Shown in pieces: positions 1-11,000 of a DNA stretch of 64,000 nucleotides (position 1 is the first letter of the stretch; each line of letters starts with the position of its first letter). Made by a program: the position numbers and the translations under genes. The stretch is from assembly GCA_030848705.1 (NCBI GenBank), contig CM061235.1, positions 134,609,228-134,673,227 on the forward strand. Direction: 5' to 3'. Source of the DNA: Heracleum sosnowskyi. Lineage: Eukaryota > Streptophyta > Magnoliopsida > Apiales > Apiaceae. A model generated the notes under the pieces. The model was given only the letters and a program-made list of their open reading frames with translations. It was not told the origin of the DNA and made no database searches.

Positions 1-1
1 T

Positions 2-595
2 GAAAAACCTCCTACCAACCCAGAAGACTTCATCTACATTGCTGATATCAGGGAGGAGTCTGACCTACATATCAATCTTGTTGACCTAGTTGAAGTGAGA
101 GGAATTGCAGCTTCTTACAAACTACCAGATAGATTGGTGTTTGTCTACAAGGGTGGGAGAGAACAGGTTTGGCCTCTACATAGAATTCTGGGAGAAGACT
201 ATCAGACACTGCTTTCTGTGTTCAAATGCCTGAAGAAAGATTTTGGTTTTACCAAAACAGCTAAGTCTGAAGTTGTTTCCAAAATCTGCCAAATCAAAGC
301 TAGCTGGAACAAGCCTGGTGCACTTCCCAGAGTATTGAAGGTCCCTCAAACAGGAAAGAAGATTCATCTCCAACCTTTTTGGATGATGGAATTCAGAGAC
401 AAGGACAATTGTAGAAGATTCTTCAGAATAGAAGACCAACTGGAGAAGGCATCCAATGAAACTGTAAGATTAATGCAATCCAAGTTGGGGAATCAAGATG
501 AAGAAGAGAAGATTTTCTACAGAAGACTTCAAGCTCAGATTGAGGAGAACAATGCAAGGAAAGGGAAGAAAACAAGACCACAGAGGCAAAGATGA
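2..595 (+). CDS. Element X: C-terminal part of env-like third ORF (partial)
   Basis: The reading frame is open from the window edge (codons from base 2) to the TGA at 593-595, so this is the end of a longer ORF that starts outside. The protein is basic at its end and contains the block HLQPFWMMEFRD followed by CRRFF. The same block occurs in the ORF at 29824-30444 on the minus strand, so the two are homologous third ORFs of different Sirevirus-type elements. A 3' non-coding stretch, a purine tract and an LTR follow directly, which places the ORF downstream of pol. Such ORFs are called env-like in Sireviruses, but I see no signal peptide or membrane segment here, and the function is unknown. 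Confidence 0.75.
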   Translation, partial: EKPPTNPEDFIYIADIREESDLHINLVDLVEVRGIAASYKLPDRLVFVYKGGREQVWPLHRILGEDYQTLLSVFKCLKKDFGFTKTAKSEVVSKICQIKASWNKPGALPRVLKVPQTGKKIHLQPFWMMEFRDKDNCRRFFRIEDQLEKASNETVRLMQSKLGNQDEEEKIFYRRLQAQIEENNARKGKKTRPQRQR

Positions 596-602
596 AAAAT
601 CT

Positions 603-623
603 GCTCAGTCTAGAGGAGCAACT
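603..623 (+). promoter_or_regulatory. Conserved motif just after the env-like stop codon (X)
   Basis: GCTCAGTCTAGAGGAGCAAC lies 8 bases after the stop codon. Near-identical sequence follows the env-like ORF of element F (45643-45662) and of the C-type element (29803-29819, minus strand). Surrounding non-coding sequence is not conserved by eye. Role unknown; possibly an RNA element. Confidence 0.6.
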
Positions 624-775
624 CTGTGCACTTGTTTAGTAAGATTTTCTACTTTGTATTTTAATTAAATTCAGTGAAGCTCAATGCAATTTCTACTTTT
701 ATCATGTGTAATTTAACTGAGTGTTTTTGTTATCATCAAGGCTCTTGATTTATGGTTGTTATTCTATCAGTCATA

Positions 776-788
776 AATTGGGGGAGAT
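776..788 (+). other. Polypurine tract of element X
   Basis: ATTGGGGGAGAT directly precedes the LTR start TGTTAGG. This is the plus-strand primer position for reverse transcription and fixes the LTR as a 3' LTR. Confidence 0.85.
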
Positions 789-1828
789 TGTTAGGAATAT
801 GTTGTTCTTGATGATAATTATAAAAACACTTAGTAGATTTTGTATTAAGTCATTTTGTAACTGTCAACGGAATAGCATGCTTTGCAGTGTTTCGTTGACA
901 GGAAGCTCATCAACGGAATGAGTGTTGTAGCAATTGCACTGTACAATACTTCACAGTTTGATATGCATTTCGATGTATGTATTAGATAGGTTCTCTAAGT
1001 CATGTTGACTAAGTACTAGATAGGCAAAATAGGTTGGTTAATTGTAAATATGTTATGCCTTGTAATTTTGCCTAAGTGAAGACATGTCAACGGTATGAGG
1101 ATTACTCTATCAACGAAACAAGGATACACCATCAACGGTATGGAGTTTACTCATCAACGAAACGAGAGAAACACCATCAACGGAATGAAGAATAAAGCTA
1201 TCAACGAAACACATCTCCCTGCTATCAACGAATCATTATTGCTTTTCTGAATAGTTGACAAAGTGATAGTGACAGTTTACTGAACAGATCTAAAGGTGAT
1301 GTGGAAGTGTACTTTGCATTGGAAACCATTAAAATGGACATGGGGAATAAGGAAACATCCCAGTTTCCAATTGGGCTCTTGGGAGTGATCATAATAAGCA
1401 TGAAGACAAAAGCAAGGATCTCCAAGGACCACTGGACAAAAGGGATGAAAAGCAAACTATTGGCGGTTACCTTTAGTGTACTTTAGAGTAGCCAAAAATA
1501 GTATTGTAAACTTGGGGATATATAACCAAGTGTAGCAGTTAAGATAGAGAGAGAGAAGAAAAACAAATAGTTTGTATTAGCTATCCTTGAGAGCATTCTT
1601 CTCTACAACTCTGTAACTGAGCAGCTGTGTACTTGTGTATCACAGATTATTTCCGCAATAAAAACACTTCAGTTGGATCATCAAACAATCCAACTGAATT
1701 ATTTATATCTTGTGTTTTTATTTATTCAGTTCAGTTTTATTTTATAAAGTGTTTTAAGTTTAAGAAAATATCAAGAATTGTATTCAACCCCCCCTTCTAC
1801 AATTCTGTTAGGTCATTTGGGATTAACA
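789..1828 (+). repeat. Element X 3' LTR (Sirevirus-type copia)
   Basis: The LTR starts TGTTAGG after the purine tract and ends GGGATTAACA. It is followed not by a PBS but by the coding sequence of element B, so it is the 3' LTR of an element whose body lies left of the window. Inside are a seven-copy array of TCAACG words (1087-1230), the C-rich hairpin near the end (1774-1806), and a probable promoter and transcript-end region (GGATATATAACC near 1514, AATAAAAACAC near 1659). The short ORFs within it are chance ORFs. Confidence 0.85.
1087..1236 (+). repeat. Phased array of TCAACG words in the X LTR
   Basis: TCAACG occurs at 1087, 1110, 1132, 1154, 1177, 1201 and 1225, spaced 22-24 bases. The downstream bases largely alternate between GTATG or GAATG and AAAC. 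Further copies lie near 867 and 912. Confidence 0.85.
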
Positions 1829-2335
1829 GGCTGACATAAATGCTGAACAACCTGAGCCAAATTTTATTGAGCCACTGGAAATGGAGATAGAGGAGAATAT
1901 TGAAGCACATCCTTCTGCAACTCTTGAAGAGTTTGACAGTGTTGATGAAACAGAGGATGTGGCTGCAGCTGATCAACCTACTGTGATTCTTGATGAGTCT
2001 ATGGCTACTCACACAGAGGTATGCTCTGTTACTCACCAGGTTCTTGAAAAGGGTGAAGAGGTTGATCAGACAACAAAGGCTGTAATTTTTGAGAAAGTTT
2101 TTGAAGCTGCTGCAGAGCCTATTGTTGAGGCTGTTCAAGCAAATGAGAACATTTTTGAGAATTTAAACTCTGAAGATATTGCAAATGAAGCTGTACAGGA
2201 AAATGTTGCTGAGAATGTTCCTAATTCTCTAAGTGCAGAATCTTCAGCAAAGTCTGATGACGCAGCTGATTCCTCATCTTCTCCAAGGGTTTCTGTTCAA
2301 CAAAATCCTAAAGTGACTGAGTTTGGTGGTACATC
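1829..2335 (+). pseudogene. Element B env-like ORF, first visible part (interrupted)
   Basis: The frame is open from the end of the X LTR through the acidic, Glu/Ala/Ser-rich stretch to 2335, where element A is inserted. Skipping A and one copy of its TSD, the same frame continues at 14376 without a stop. The upstream part was displaced by X, since the frame is already open at 1830. Composition matches the low-complexity middle of the env-like ORFs of A and F. The first ATG at 1881 is internal, not the true start. B is therefore older than both X and A. Confidence 0.7.
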
Positions 2336-2928
2336 TGTTGCCCAGTAATAATCTATTGTAGAAGGGGGGTTGAATACAATAGAGTAAGATAATCGACTTC
2401 TTAATGTATATATCACAAATATGAAAAAGAAAGATAACAGCTTTATTAAATCTGATATAAAACTGTTACAAACTCTCTCAAGAAATTCTGATGTTCTTGA
2501 GAGCTGCTAGTTTACAAAAACTCTCTCAAGAAATTCTATGTTCTCGAGAGCTTCTATTCGATTATGTTTTCTCTCGAATGAATACATAAATCGAAACCAA
2601 GACTGTGTTTATATAGTGCACACAACTTCTCTATCAATTACAAGATAAGTCCTAATCAATAACAAAGATAGAAACATATCTTTAATCGATAGCTGCATCC
2701 TACAAACCAGGAACAAATAGAATAAACTTCCATGTTTATCTAGACTCCAAATATAACTCGAAGTAGGAATCCTGATCAGCTTCAAGTTCTGATGATCAAT
2801 CCTGATCATAGTCTGAGTAGGAATCCTGATGATCAATAAGATACTGACGCTTGATCAAATACTGATGACGTCAGCAATCCTGATCAGTTGAGTCTAGCTT
2901 CTAACGATCATTGAATTCTGATCTAACA
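2336..2928 (-). repeat. Element A 3' LTR
   Basis: Bounded by TGTTGCCC and CTAACA on the plus strand and followed by the PPT complement. It carries several copies of the AATCCTGATGA-type word at 2768-2920 and the terminal hairpin. It lacks a 17-base segment present in the other LTR. Confidence 0.95.
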
Positions 2929-2943
2929 ATCTCCCCCAATCTC
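2929..2943 (-). other. Polypurine tract of element A
   Basis: ATCTCCCCCAATCTC on the plus strand reads GAGATTGGGGGAGAT on the element strand, directly before the 3' LTR start. Confidence 0.9.
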
Positions 2944-3037
2944 ATACTTTGTGAAATAAAGTATAGATTTCAAATATTCAATGATGTCAAAAACATGTAT
3001 CAAAATGTACGAGTATCTTCAGAAACAACTTATCTGT

Positions 3038-6000
3038 TTAAGCTTTTTGATAGAACAGATTCATCTTCAAGAAGTTGGATAATAAACTTTCTTCTTTTTC
3101 TTCAAGAATTTGAATCAGTCTTTCCTTAAGATTTCTGAGTTCTTCATCTTCCTCATTAATCTGGTAGATAGCTGCTCTGAGATTCTGTATGGAGCTTTTC
3201 TGTAGACTGTGCTCTTCAAGCAAAAGATAAACAATTTCCTTCCCATCAGGATTGAGAGTAAGTTGGGTCATACCAAAAGTTACTTCTTTAACATCAGTAC
3301 CTCTTTGCATTTCCACATCCTGACCTCTTTGATTTAAGTACATGGGAATATAATTACCATCAAAATTACTGTTTCCATCCAGTCTTCTTCTTATAGTTGA
3401 CAATATCATGTCAGCCCATACTTTGTACACTTGGTTCTTCCATCTTAACAGATAGTGAACATATTTCAGTTCCTGTGTAGTTTTCATCAGCAGATCTTGA
3501 ATAGATAGAATCTTCACACTACCATCTTTCATGAAGTACAGAAGCTTTTCTTTCTTTTCAAAACCATCATGACAATCTATAACTATATCAACAGCTAATA
3601 AATTGTTCAGGTTTTCAGAAGTTAAAGTACCTCCAATTTCAGTTAAGGAGTAAGGATCAACATAAGTCATGTTTAGAAATTCAGCATCCCTGTGTCCAAT
3701 ACCTCCTCTTGTGTAACTTGACATTTGCTTCAGATCCGAAAACATCTTTAACCAGAGTGTTTTTGATCTAGCCATATCAGACAAATCAACAACACTTGAA
3801 GCACTTGTTATAATTCCACCAGTCTGAAAATTGATAGGTGTATCACACTTCAGTGTACTTATGTGTTCCCACTTCTTGTCTTTCTCCTTTTCATGAGTGT
3901 AGCTTCTTTCAAGTAAAGATTCTTGCCTGCTTGTATTTCTCCATTGTCTTTCATTTGAAACTTTAAGCCTTTGTAGATAGAGATTGAAATCTTCATTTGT
4001 TCTCTTTGAAATATCTCTTCTTCTGGCTTCTTCTTCTTCATCTACTTCTTTGTTGTGACAATCAACAACAGTAGATAAGATTATCAAATCAACCTCTTAC
4101 AGAATTTCAGATTCATCAGGATCTTGAATGATGTCAGGATTAGAATCTTCAATTTGATTTGTATTGCTGAGAGTTGATTTACTTGATTTTCTTCTCAATT
4201 CAGGTTCTTCTTCAACAATTCCATCATCACCAAAAGTAGATCTGTCAGGAACTACTAGAGTTTGAATAGGTTCAGGAATTTCTTCAATTCTTAACCCTCT
4301 AGACCTTGTCTGTCTAGGTACTGTTTGAGTTGAAGAACCTCTTTTACTTCTTCTAGCACCTCTCCTACCTCTGCTTCCTCTACCTCTAGTAGGAGCAGTA
4401 TAGCTTTCCATTGTCTCTCTTTGTAGTCTCAAGAATTCTTCATGTGAGAGATCTGGATATTCTTCACTTGCTGTAGAGAGTGCTTTTCTTGCATATAATT
4501 GTTGAACTCTTTTATCAGTGTGATATAGAGTAACAATTCTGCCGTCTTTTGTAGAAAACTTCTGGAATAAATTTGATGCATCTTCAGGATTATCAATAAT
4601 TACATCTTCATCACCTTCAGGAATTGTAGCAAGAATGTGTCCATGACCAGGTGTCAGGATTTGATCTTCCGTCAGGATCTGAGATTGCACCAATGTTCTT
4701 ACTGTCTTAACTCCAGAATCAGAAACATGAGTTGACTGCGTTGTTTGACTTTGAGAAGTTTGGATTGTCTTCATAACAACAGCATCAGAGGTTTCTCCTT
4801 GTATCACTTTGTCACCACCATCATCTCCAGTATCATCATCATTATTTCTTAATACTAGATCAGGTGTACATTTTGTCTGAATAACCTTCTCCCCCTTTTT
4901 GACATCAGGATTTGACAATAATTGCAAAATTAAGGAAAGAGAGGCTTGAATTTCAGTTACCTTAGTATCCAGAGAATCAATTCTTTGATTGATTGAGGTT
5001 TGTTCTGAAACAACAGATTTCACTTGGGATTCCACTACCCTTAGTTGTAAAGTAGTAGGCACCTTTGTAAAATTATTAAAGATATCAGTCCTCACTTTTT
5101 CAGTTGAGCCCTTGATAGAATCAATCTCACTTTTCAGGCTTTTGGATAACAGAGTAGTAGCCTTCAGATGATTCTTCAAGTCTTGATTCTCTATAGATTT
5201 CACTGCATTATAGGCATGTTCAATAGCAGAAGAAAAACTGATAGATTCATCAGATTGATGCCATGAATTGTTCCATTCATTCTGTCTAAATGCCTCTGCA
5301 GGATCAAAGGAAGGAATAGAAAAATCTTGTCTCTGATCTTTCCCAGTGGAAGCATTGCTAGCCATATATGTACTTGATGAACCAAAATTAGTTCCAAGAC
5401 TAATCTTGAGTGCTGTAGCAATCTGGTCCTTCTCTTTTCGATTCTCATTATCATCATCACTATCATCATCAGAATTATCATCATCAGTATCATGAGTAAT
5501 ATCAGGATCAGGAATAGCAATACCTTTCAGTTTATCCTGTGGTTCTGAGATAGGATGATCCATCGGTCTTGAACGAAGTGGCTGTATCAAAATAGGTTCA
5601 TTATCAGGAGCACCACTAGCGTCAGGATGAACATCGTCAGGATTTGATATGCGTGCATCAGTATTTGCTACCAATGGTTCTTGTGGAGCTTGAGGTTCAG
5701 AAGCTTCTTCAACACTTTGAGTTAAAGGTTCTTGTGTGCTTCCCTCATTGACAATGTTCTCGACCAATCTTTCAACAGAAGCTGTAGCTTTGCCTGCATC
5801 TTCACTTTGAGAAGATGGTTCTTGTGTAGCTGGAATGTTGATGTCTTCATTCTCCCTTTGAGAAAATGGTTCTTGTGTGACCATTCCACTAGCTAAGCTT
5901 TCACCCAAACTTTGATTGAGTGGTTCTTGTGTGGCAGGATCAACAGTAGCTGCTGAATTACTCTGAAATTCAGGTTCTTGTGGGCTTGATCCTTTCAGCT

Positions 6001-6775
6001 TCTTCTGTCTCTGATAGACTAACTCTTCTGCATTCCTCTTTTTCTTTGATGTAGGTGTAAGACCAACCAAGGAAGCAGTTGTAGAAACCTTCTCCCAAGA
6101 AATTTCTCTAATCTGAGATGGAGAGGCTGGAGAGTCTGATAGAGAGACAACTTTTGTTGTTGCATCAGGAATACTAATATCAGGATTTGCTAGAGCATCA
6201 GGAGTAGATGACTCAACAGGATTTGATGTCTGAATATCAGTATCCTTCATTTGCACTGTCAAAGGAATATGATACCTGCTCTTTGATAATTTCCTTGTCT
6301 TTTGTGGTTTTGATAAAGGTACCACAGCTTTAGTAGCAGTATCAGCAACTTCCTTGTTCACATTCATCACAGAGGATATAGGTAAGTCATCCTCTGAATC
6401 ACTTTCATCAATCAACCTTAACTTCCTTTTCACAGGAACAGTCTTAACAACCTTATCAGCTTTCTTCACCAGGACCCCTTGTACACCCCCTTGTATCTTC
6501 TTTTTAGTGAGTGGTGTAGAGGAAAAATCCTTTGAACCTGATTGCCTTCCAGACACATCAGTTCTAGCTGATTTCTTTGATTTTACAACTAAAGTCTTTT
6601 GAGAGACAGTAGAGGTGGTTGTTAACTGTTTAGACTGTTTAGGTTGCATGCTTGTGTCAGGAACAAGGTGGGTTGGACCTTGCCCCATAGCATTAGAAAG
6701 TAGTCCATAACGAGTAGGCATTTTTTGATGTAAGAAAAACCTAACCTCATCAGGAATAAAAGCATTTCCGCACAA
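3038..6775 (-). CDS. Element A env-like third ORF, one in-frame stop
   Basis: One reading frame of about 1,245 codons contains a single TAA at 4097-4099 that divides it into 892 and 349 residues. The first ATG in frame is at 6721; the frame is open a little further up. The first part is rich in Ser, Thr, Asp and Pro with at least four TQEP-type repeats (about 5690-5990) and many Asn-Pro-Asp triplets. A coiled-coil-like region (about 4920-5200) is followed by the block DVKKGEKV, which is also in element B. A basic RGRGSRGRRG patch (about 4345-4385) could bind nucleic acid. The N-terminal domain seen in E and F (NFFVGEFLKHYL region) is missing. Function unknown; no membrane segment is evident. 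Confidence 0.75.
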
Positions 6776-7015
6776 AATATTTTGCCATATCAGGATTAAA
6801 AAAAATATTCAATAAGATTAAAATAAAATTTTATTTAAGAAAACAAAATTTATTTTAACAATCCTGAATAGCGTTTTGGTTTAAAAAAAAATAACCAAAT
6901 TAATGATCATAGAATTAAAACACGCTTACCAGCAAACGAGGCAAAAATATTTATGGAAAACCGAACCGTCTCATTGAGATTGTAGAAATGACCTGCACCC
7001 TTAATACACATTCTC

Positions 7016-7023
7016 TATAAAAG
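7016..7023 (+). promoter_or_regulatory. TATA box of the antisense gene in element A
   Basis: TATAAAAG lies about 95 bases before the ATG at 7117, in a context like a plant core promoter. A pyrimidine-rich, AAC-rich leader follows (7045-7116). Confidence 0.55.
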
Positions 7024-7116
7024 AGAACTGTTAAGCATAATCATCATATATCTATTAAAACACAAACCCTCTCCAGAGAAAAACTTACGAAAACCTTTCA
7101 CCTTCTTTATTTTTCA

Positions 7117-7509
7117 ATGGCTGCCAACAATCAAAACAACATACCTGATGAAGAACTTGATAGAATTTGGCAACAAATGGATGAGGCTCTTGCTGAGATG
7201 GAGCCACAACCAGTTCCTGACCCTCAGGAACATGAAGCGTTTATAAACGCAATGTTTGATGTGGTTTGGCACAACTTCCTGCAAGCCAATCCGAACTGGA
7301 ATCCGCTTGATAACCTCATCTATGAAGAGGATGAGGATGATGAAGAGGATGAGGATGAAGATGATGAAGAGCTCGTCCGAGAGCTTGAGAAACGTAAGAA
7401 GAGAATCCGTGATGCTTGTATGTCATGCAAGTTGGAGGCACGGAGGCGTCCCGGTGGTCACGGTGACGATCCGCCTTCAAGTAAATCAGCTCCTCTTCTT
7501 GTCTCTTAA
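7117..7509 (+). CDS. Antisense accessory gene inside element A (130 aa)
   Basis: This ORF runs opposite to the element, in the spacer between pol and the env-like ORF. The ATG is in a good plant context (TTCAATGGCTGCC). The protein starts MAANNQNNIPDEELDRIW, has a strongly acidic central stretch of Asp and Glu (about residues 69-86), then a basic C-terminal part. A TATA box upstream and AATAAA at 7619 complete an apparent transcription unit. I do not recognise the family. Antisense accessory genes are known in other plant LTR elements such as maize Grande (Ty3), but this is a different lineage. An overlapping frame runs to 7603, so the true C-terminus could differ if there is a frameshift or splicing. 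Confidence 0.6.
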   Translation: MAANNQNNIPDEELDRIWQQMDEALAEMEPQPVPDPQEHEAFINAMFDVVWHNFLQANPNWNPLDNLIYEEDEDDEEDEDEDDEELVRELEKRKKRIRDACMSCKLEARRRPGGHGDDPPSSKSAPLLVS

Positions 7510-7618
7510 GGATGGAACAAGAAATCTTACAATCCTGATGGACTGTGAAGCTGCTCAGGAGCACGTGTTCATGCTTATCTGTAAAGCACGAGTTCCTGAG
7601 TAGAAAATAGACTAGGAA

Positions 7619-7624
7619 AATAAA
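7619..7624 (+). terminator. Poly(A) signal for the antisense gene
   Basis: AATAAA lies 110 bases after the stop codon, followed by T-rich and TGTGTAAT-type sequence typical of plant 3' ends. Confidence 0.45.
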
Positions 7625-8042
7625 TATGTAATTTCCATTTTTCATGTGTAATGAATCTTCAAGTATTAATGAAATTTGTCCATTTTCTCAATTGTTTTCT
7701 TCCTGTACTTGCCTGCAAAATTTGTTAGTAACACTCATAGTGATATAGAGATGATAAATAATAAACTCTGATAATAATGAAATTGAAATTGATAATTAAG
7801 ACTGAAAACTTAATCAAAGACTAAGTAATAATCTAATTGTCCAGAGTTTACCAGGAGTGTTGATGACAAATTAGCATAGAATCTCTGGTTTTCATACCAG
7901 CTTCAATATCTGAGCATCAGGATTTGACCAGTTGACTTCCTGTCAGGATTGAGTCCTATCAGGATTTGATCAAAGATACATACCTTTCTGAATAACCATC
8001 AGAATTTGACAGTTATCAGGATTTCCTCTCTGTAGCTTTTCC
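7625..8042. other. Spacer between antisense gene and pol end in element A
   Basis: Non-coding. Its right half (7910-8040) carries several copies of the TCAGGATTTGA word typical of this family. No further gene seen. Confidence 0.6.
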
Positions 8043-11000
8043 TCAGAAATTCTCAAAATTCATCATTCCAAGTTCATTCACCAATTTATTGAAAATAGCT
8101 TCAGGAAGTGGCTTGGTGAATATATCAGCTAGTTGTTGATCAGTAGGAACAAAGTGAAGTTCAATTGTTCCTTCCAGAACCTGTTCTCTTATAAAGTGAT
8201 ATCTGATACTTATGTGTTTAGTAAGAGAATGCTGAACTGGATTTCCTGTCATTGCAATAGCACTCTGGTTATCACAATAAATAGGGATTTTTGAGTATGA
8301 CAGGCCATAATCTAACAACTGATTTCTCATCCACATTATCTGAGCACAACAACTTCCTGCAGCAATGTACTCAGCTTCTGCAGTTGAAGTGGAAATAGAT
8401 TTCTGCTTTTTACTGAACCATGAAACTAGTCTTCCACCCAAAAACTGACAACTTCCTGAAGTACTTTTCCTGTCTATTTTGCATCCTGCAAAATCAGCAT
8501 CTGAATAACCACACAACCCAAAATCTGATTCCCTTGCATACCAAAGGCCAAGTGAAGGAGTGCCTTTGAGATATCTGAAAATTCTTTTGACTGCAATCAG
8601 ATGTGGTTCTCTAGGTTTTGCTTGAAATCTTGCACATAGACAGGTTGCAAACATGATATCTGGTCTACTGGCAGTGAGATACAATAAAGAGCCAATCATT
8701 CCTCTGTAGTGAGTTACATCTACCTCTTCACCTTGATCAGGATCAAGTTTGGTAGCTGTAGCTATGGGAGTTGAAGCAGGAGTACTGTCTTGCATGTTAA
8801 ACCTTGTCAGTAAATTCCTTGTGTATTTAGACTGATTAAAAAAAAATCCCTTCATCAGTCTGTTTAACTTGAAGACCCAGAAAGTAACTCATTTCTCCCA
8901 TCATGCTCATTTGATATCTTGACTGCATAAGCTTGGAAAACTTTTCACACAGCTTATTGTTTGTTGACCCAAAAATTATATCATCAACATAAATCTGAAC
9001 TAACAGCAACTCCTTACCATGATTCAAATAAAATAGAGTTTTATCAATTGCACCTCTTTTGAATCCACTTTCCAGTAAGATTTGAGCTAAGGTTTCATAC
9101 CATGCTCTTGGAGCTTGCTTTAGTCCATAAAGTGCCTTATCCAGTCTGTAGACATGATCTGGATATGTAGGATCAATGAAACCAGGAGGTTGTTCAACAG
9201 AAACTTCTTCCTCCAGTTCACCATTTAAGAAAGCACTTTTAACATCCATCTGGAAAACCTTGAATTTCTTATGTGCTGCATAAACAAGAAATATCCTGAT
9301 GGCTTCTAGTCTTGCAACAGGAGCAAAAGTTTCATCATAGTCAATTCCCTCTTGTTGGGAATACCCCTTTGCAACTAGTCTAGCTTTATTTATGATAATG
9401 ACTCCATCAGAATCAGTCTTGTTCTTGAAAATCCACTTTGTACCAACAATTGATCTATTCTTTGGTCTTGGTACCAGTTTCCAGACTTCATTCCTTTCAA
9501 ATTCATTCAGTTCTTCTTGCATTGCAGTAACCCAATCAGCATCTTTAAGTGCATCTTCAACTTTCTTAGGCTCCTCCTTGGACAGAAAGTTATTGTATAG
9601 ACATTCATTCTGAGTTGCACTTCTTGTTTGAACACCTGCATCAGGATCTCCAATTATCAAATCAGGAGTATGATCTTTTGTCCATTTCCTTGCTGGTGTC
9701 AAATTGTTTCTTGAAGTAGATGCTCCCCCTGGATTGGTGTTATCTTGATTGAAAGAATTTGATTGATTTGAAGCTCTCCCTGAATTATTGCTATGCCCTC
9801 CTGATGTGTTATCAGGATTTTCACTTGAATCAGTATCTGAAGAATTCTGTCCTGATGATTGAGTTGACTCTGAACTTGTAGTTGAATGTCGTTGCTCCCC
9901 CTCAACATTAGCACTACTAGTTGTATCACTGTTGTTTGCATCATCAGTATTAGCATCATCAGTACCTGGTGAGTCATCAGGATTTGGTGACCCATCAGTA
10001 TCTGATGAATTGACAGGATCTGATTCAATTTCTTCAGGTTCCTTGGAAGCTTCATTTTCAAATAACAATCTATCATGCGAGTCTTCAATGATTCCAGTTA
10101 TCTTCTTATCATCAAAAGATACATGAATTGACTCCATGACAGTTCTTGTTCTCAAATTAAAAACTCTGAAGGCTCTTGATGTAGGATAACCTATGAATAT
10201 TCCTTCATCAGCCTTTGTTTCAAATTTCCCTAGCTGTTCAGGATGAGTTCTGAGAACAAAACATTTACAGCCAAACACATGCAAATGCTTCAGACTTGGT
10301 TTCTTCTCCTTGAGTGACTGATAAGGAGTGACACCATGCCTGTTTATCAATGTGAGATTTTGTGTATAGCATGCTGTGTTGACTGCTTCTGCCCAGAAAT
10401 ATGTAGGTAATTTAGCTTCTTCCAACATAGTTCTGCCAGCTTCAATAAGAGTTCTATTCTTCCTTTCTACTACTCCATTTTGCTGAGGTGTGCCAGGAGC
10501 AGAGAATTGTTGAATGATTCCTTTGTATTTGCAGAAATCTTCCATCTTTGAATTCTTAAATTCAGTACCATTATCACTTCTCAGAATCTTGACTTTGTGC
10601 TTTGTGGTTGTCTCAATCATCCTCACATGATCCAACAGAACTTCAGGAGTTTCATCTTTTCTATGCAGAAAATACACCCAGGTGAATCTAGAATATTCAT
10701 CAACAATTACAAGAGTGTACCTTTTCTTACTGATGGACATGATGTTGACTGGACCAAACAGATCAAGATGTAGCATGTGATATGGTTCTTCAATAGAGGA
10801 TTCTGATTTACTCTGGAATGATGTCCTTCTTTGTTTTGCTTTTTGGCATGCATCACAGAGTCCATCAGGTGTATATAAGACATTAGGTAATCCTCTTACT
10901 AACTCTTTCTTAACCAACTCATTGATGTTGCTGAAGTTGAGATGAGAAAGCTTCTTGTGCCAATTCCAACTTTCATCTACTGAAGCTTTACTGATCAGAC

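Noticed and set aside
1081..1240. CRISPR-like array (regular 22-24-base repeats).
   Set aside because: The repeated part is only 6-10 bases, in a plant LTR with no cas genes.
1225..1486. ORFs of 60-76 codons on both strands in the X LTR.
   Set aside because: No homology to known domains, overlapping on opposite strands, inside a non-coding LTR.
2609..2836. 75-codon minus-strand ORF repeated at 14034-14261.
   Set aside because: It is duplicated only because it lies in the two A LTRs; no sign of coding selection.
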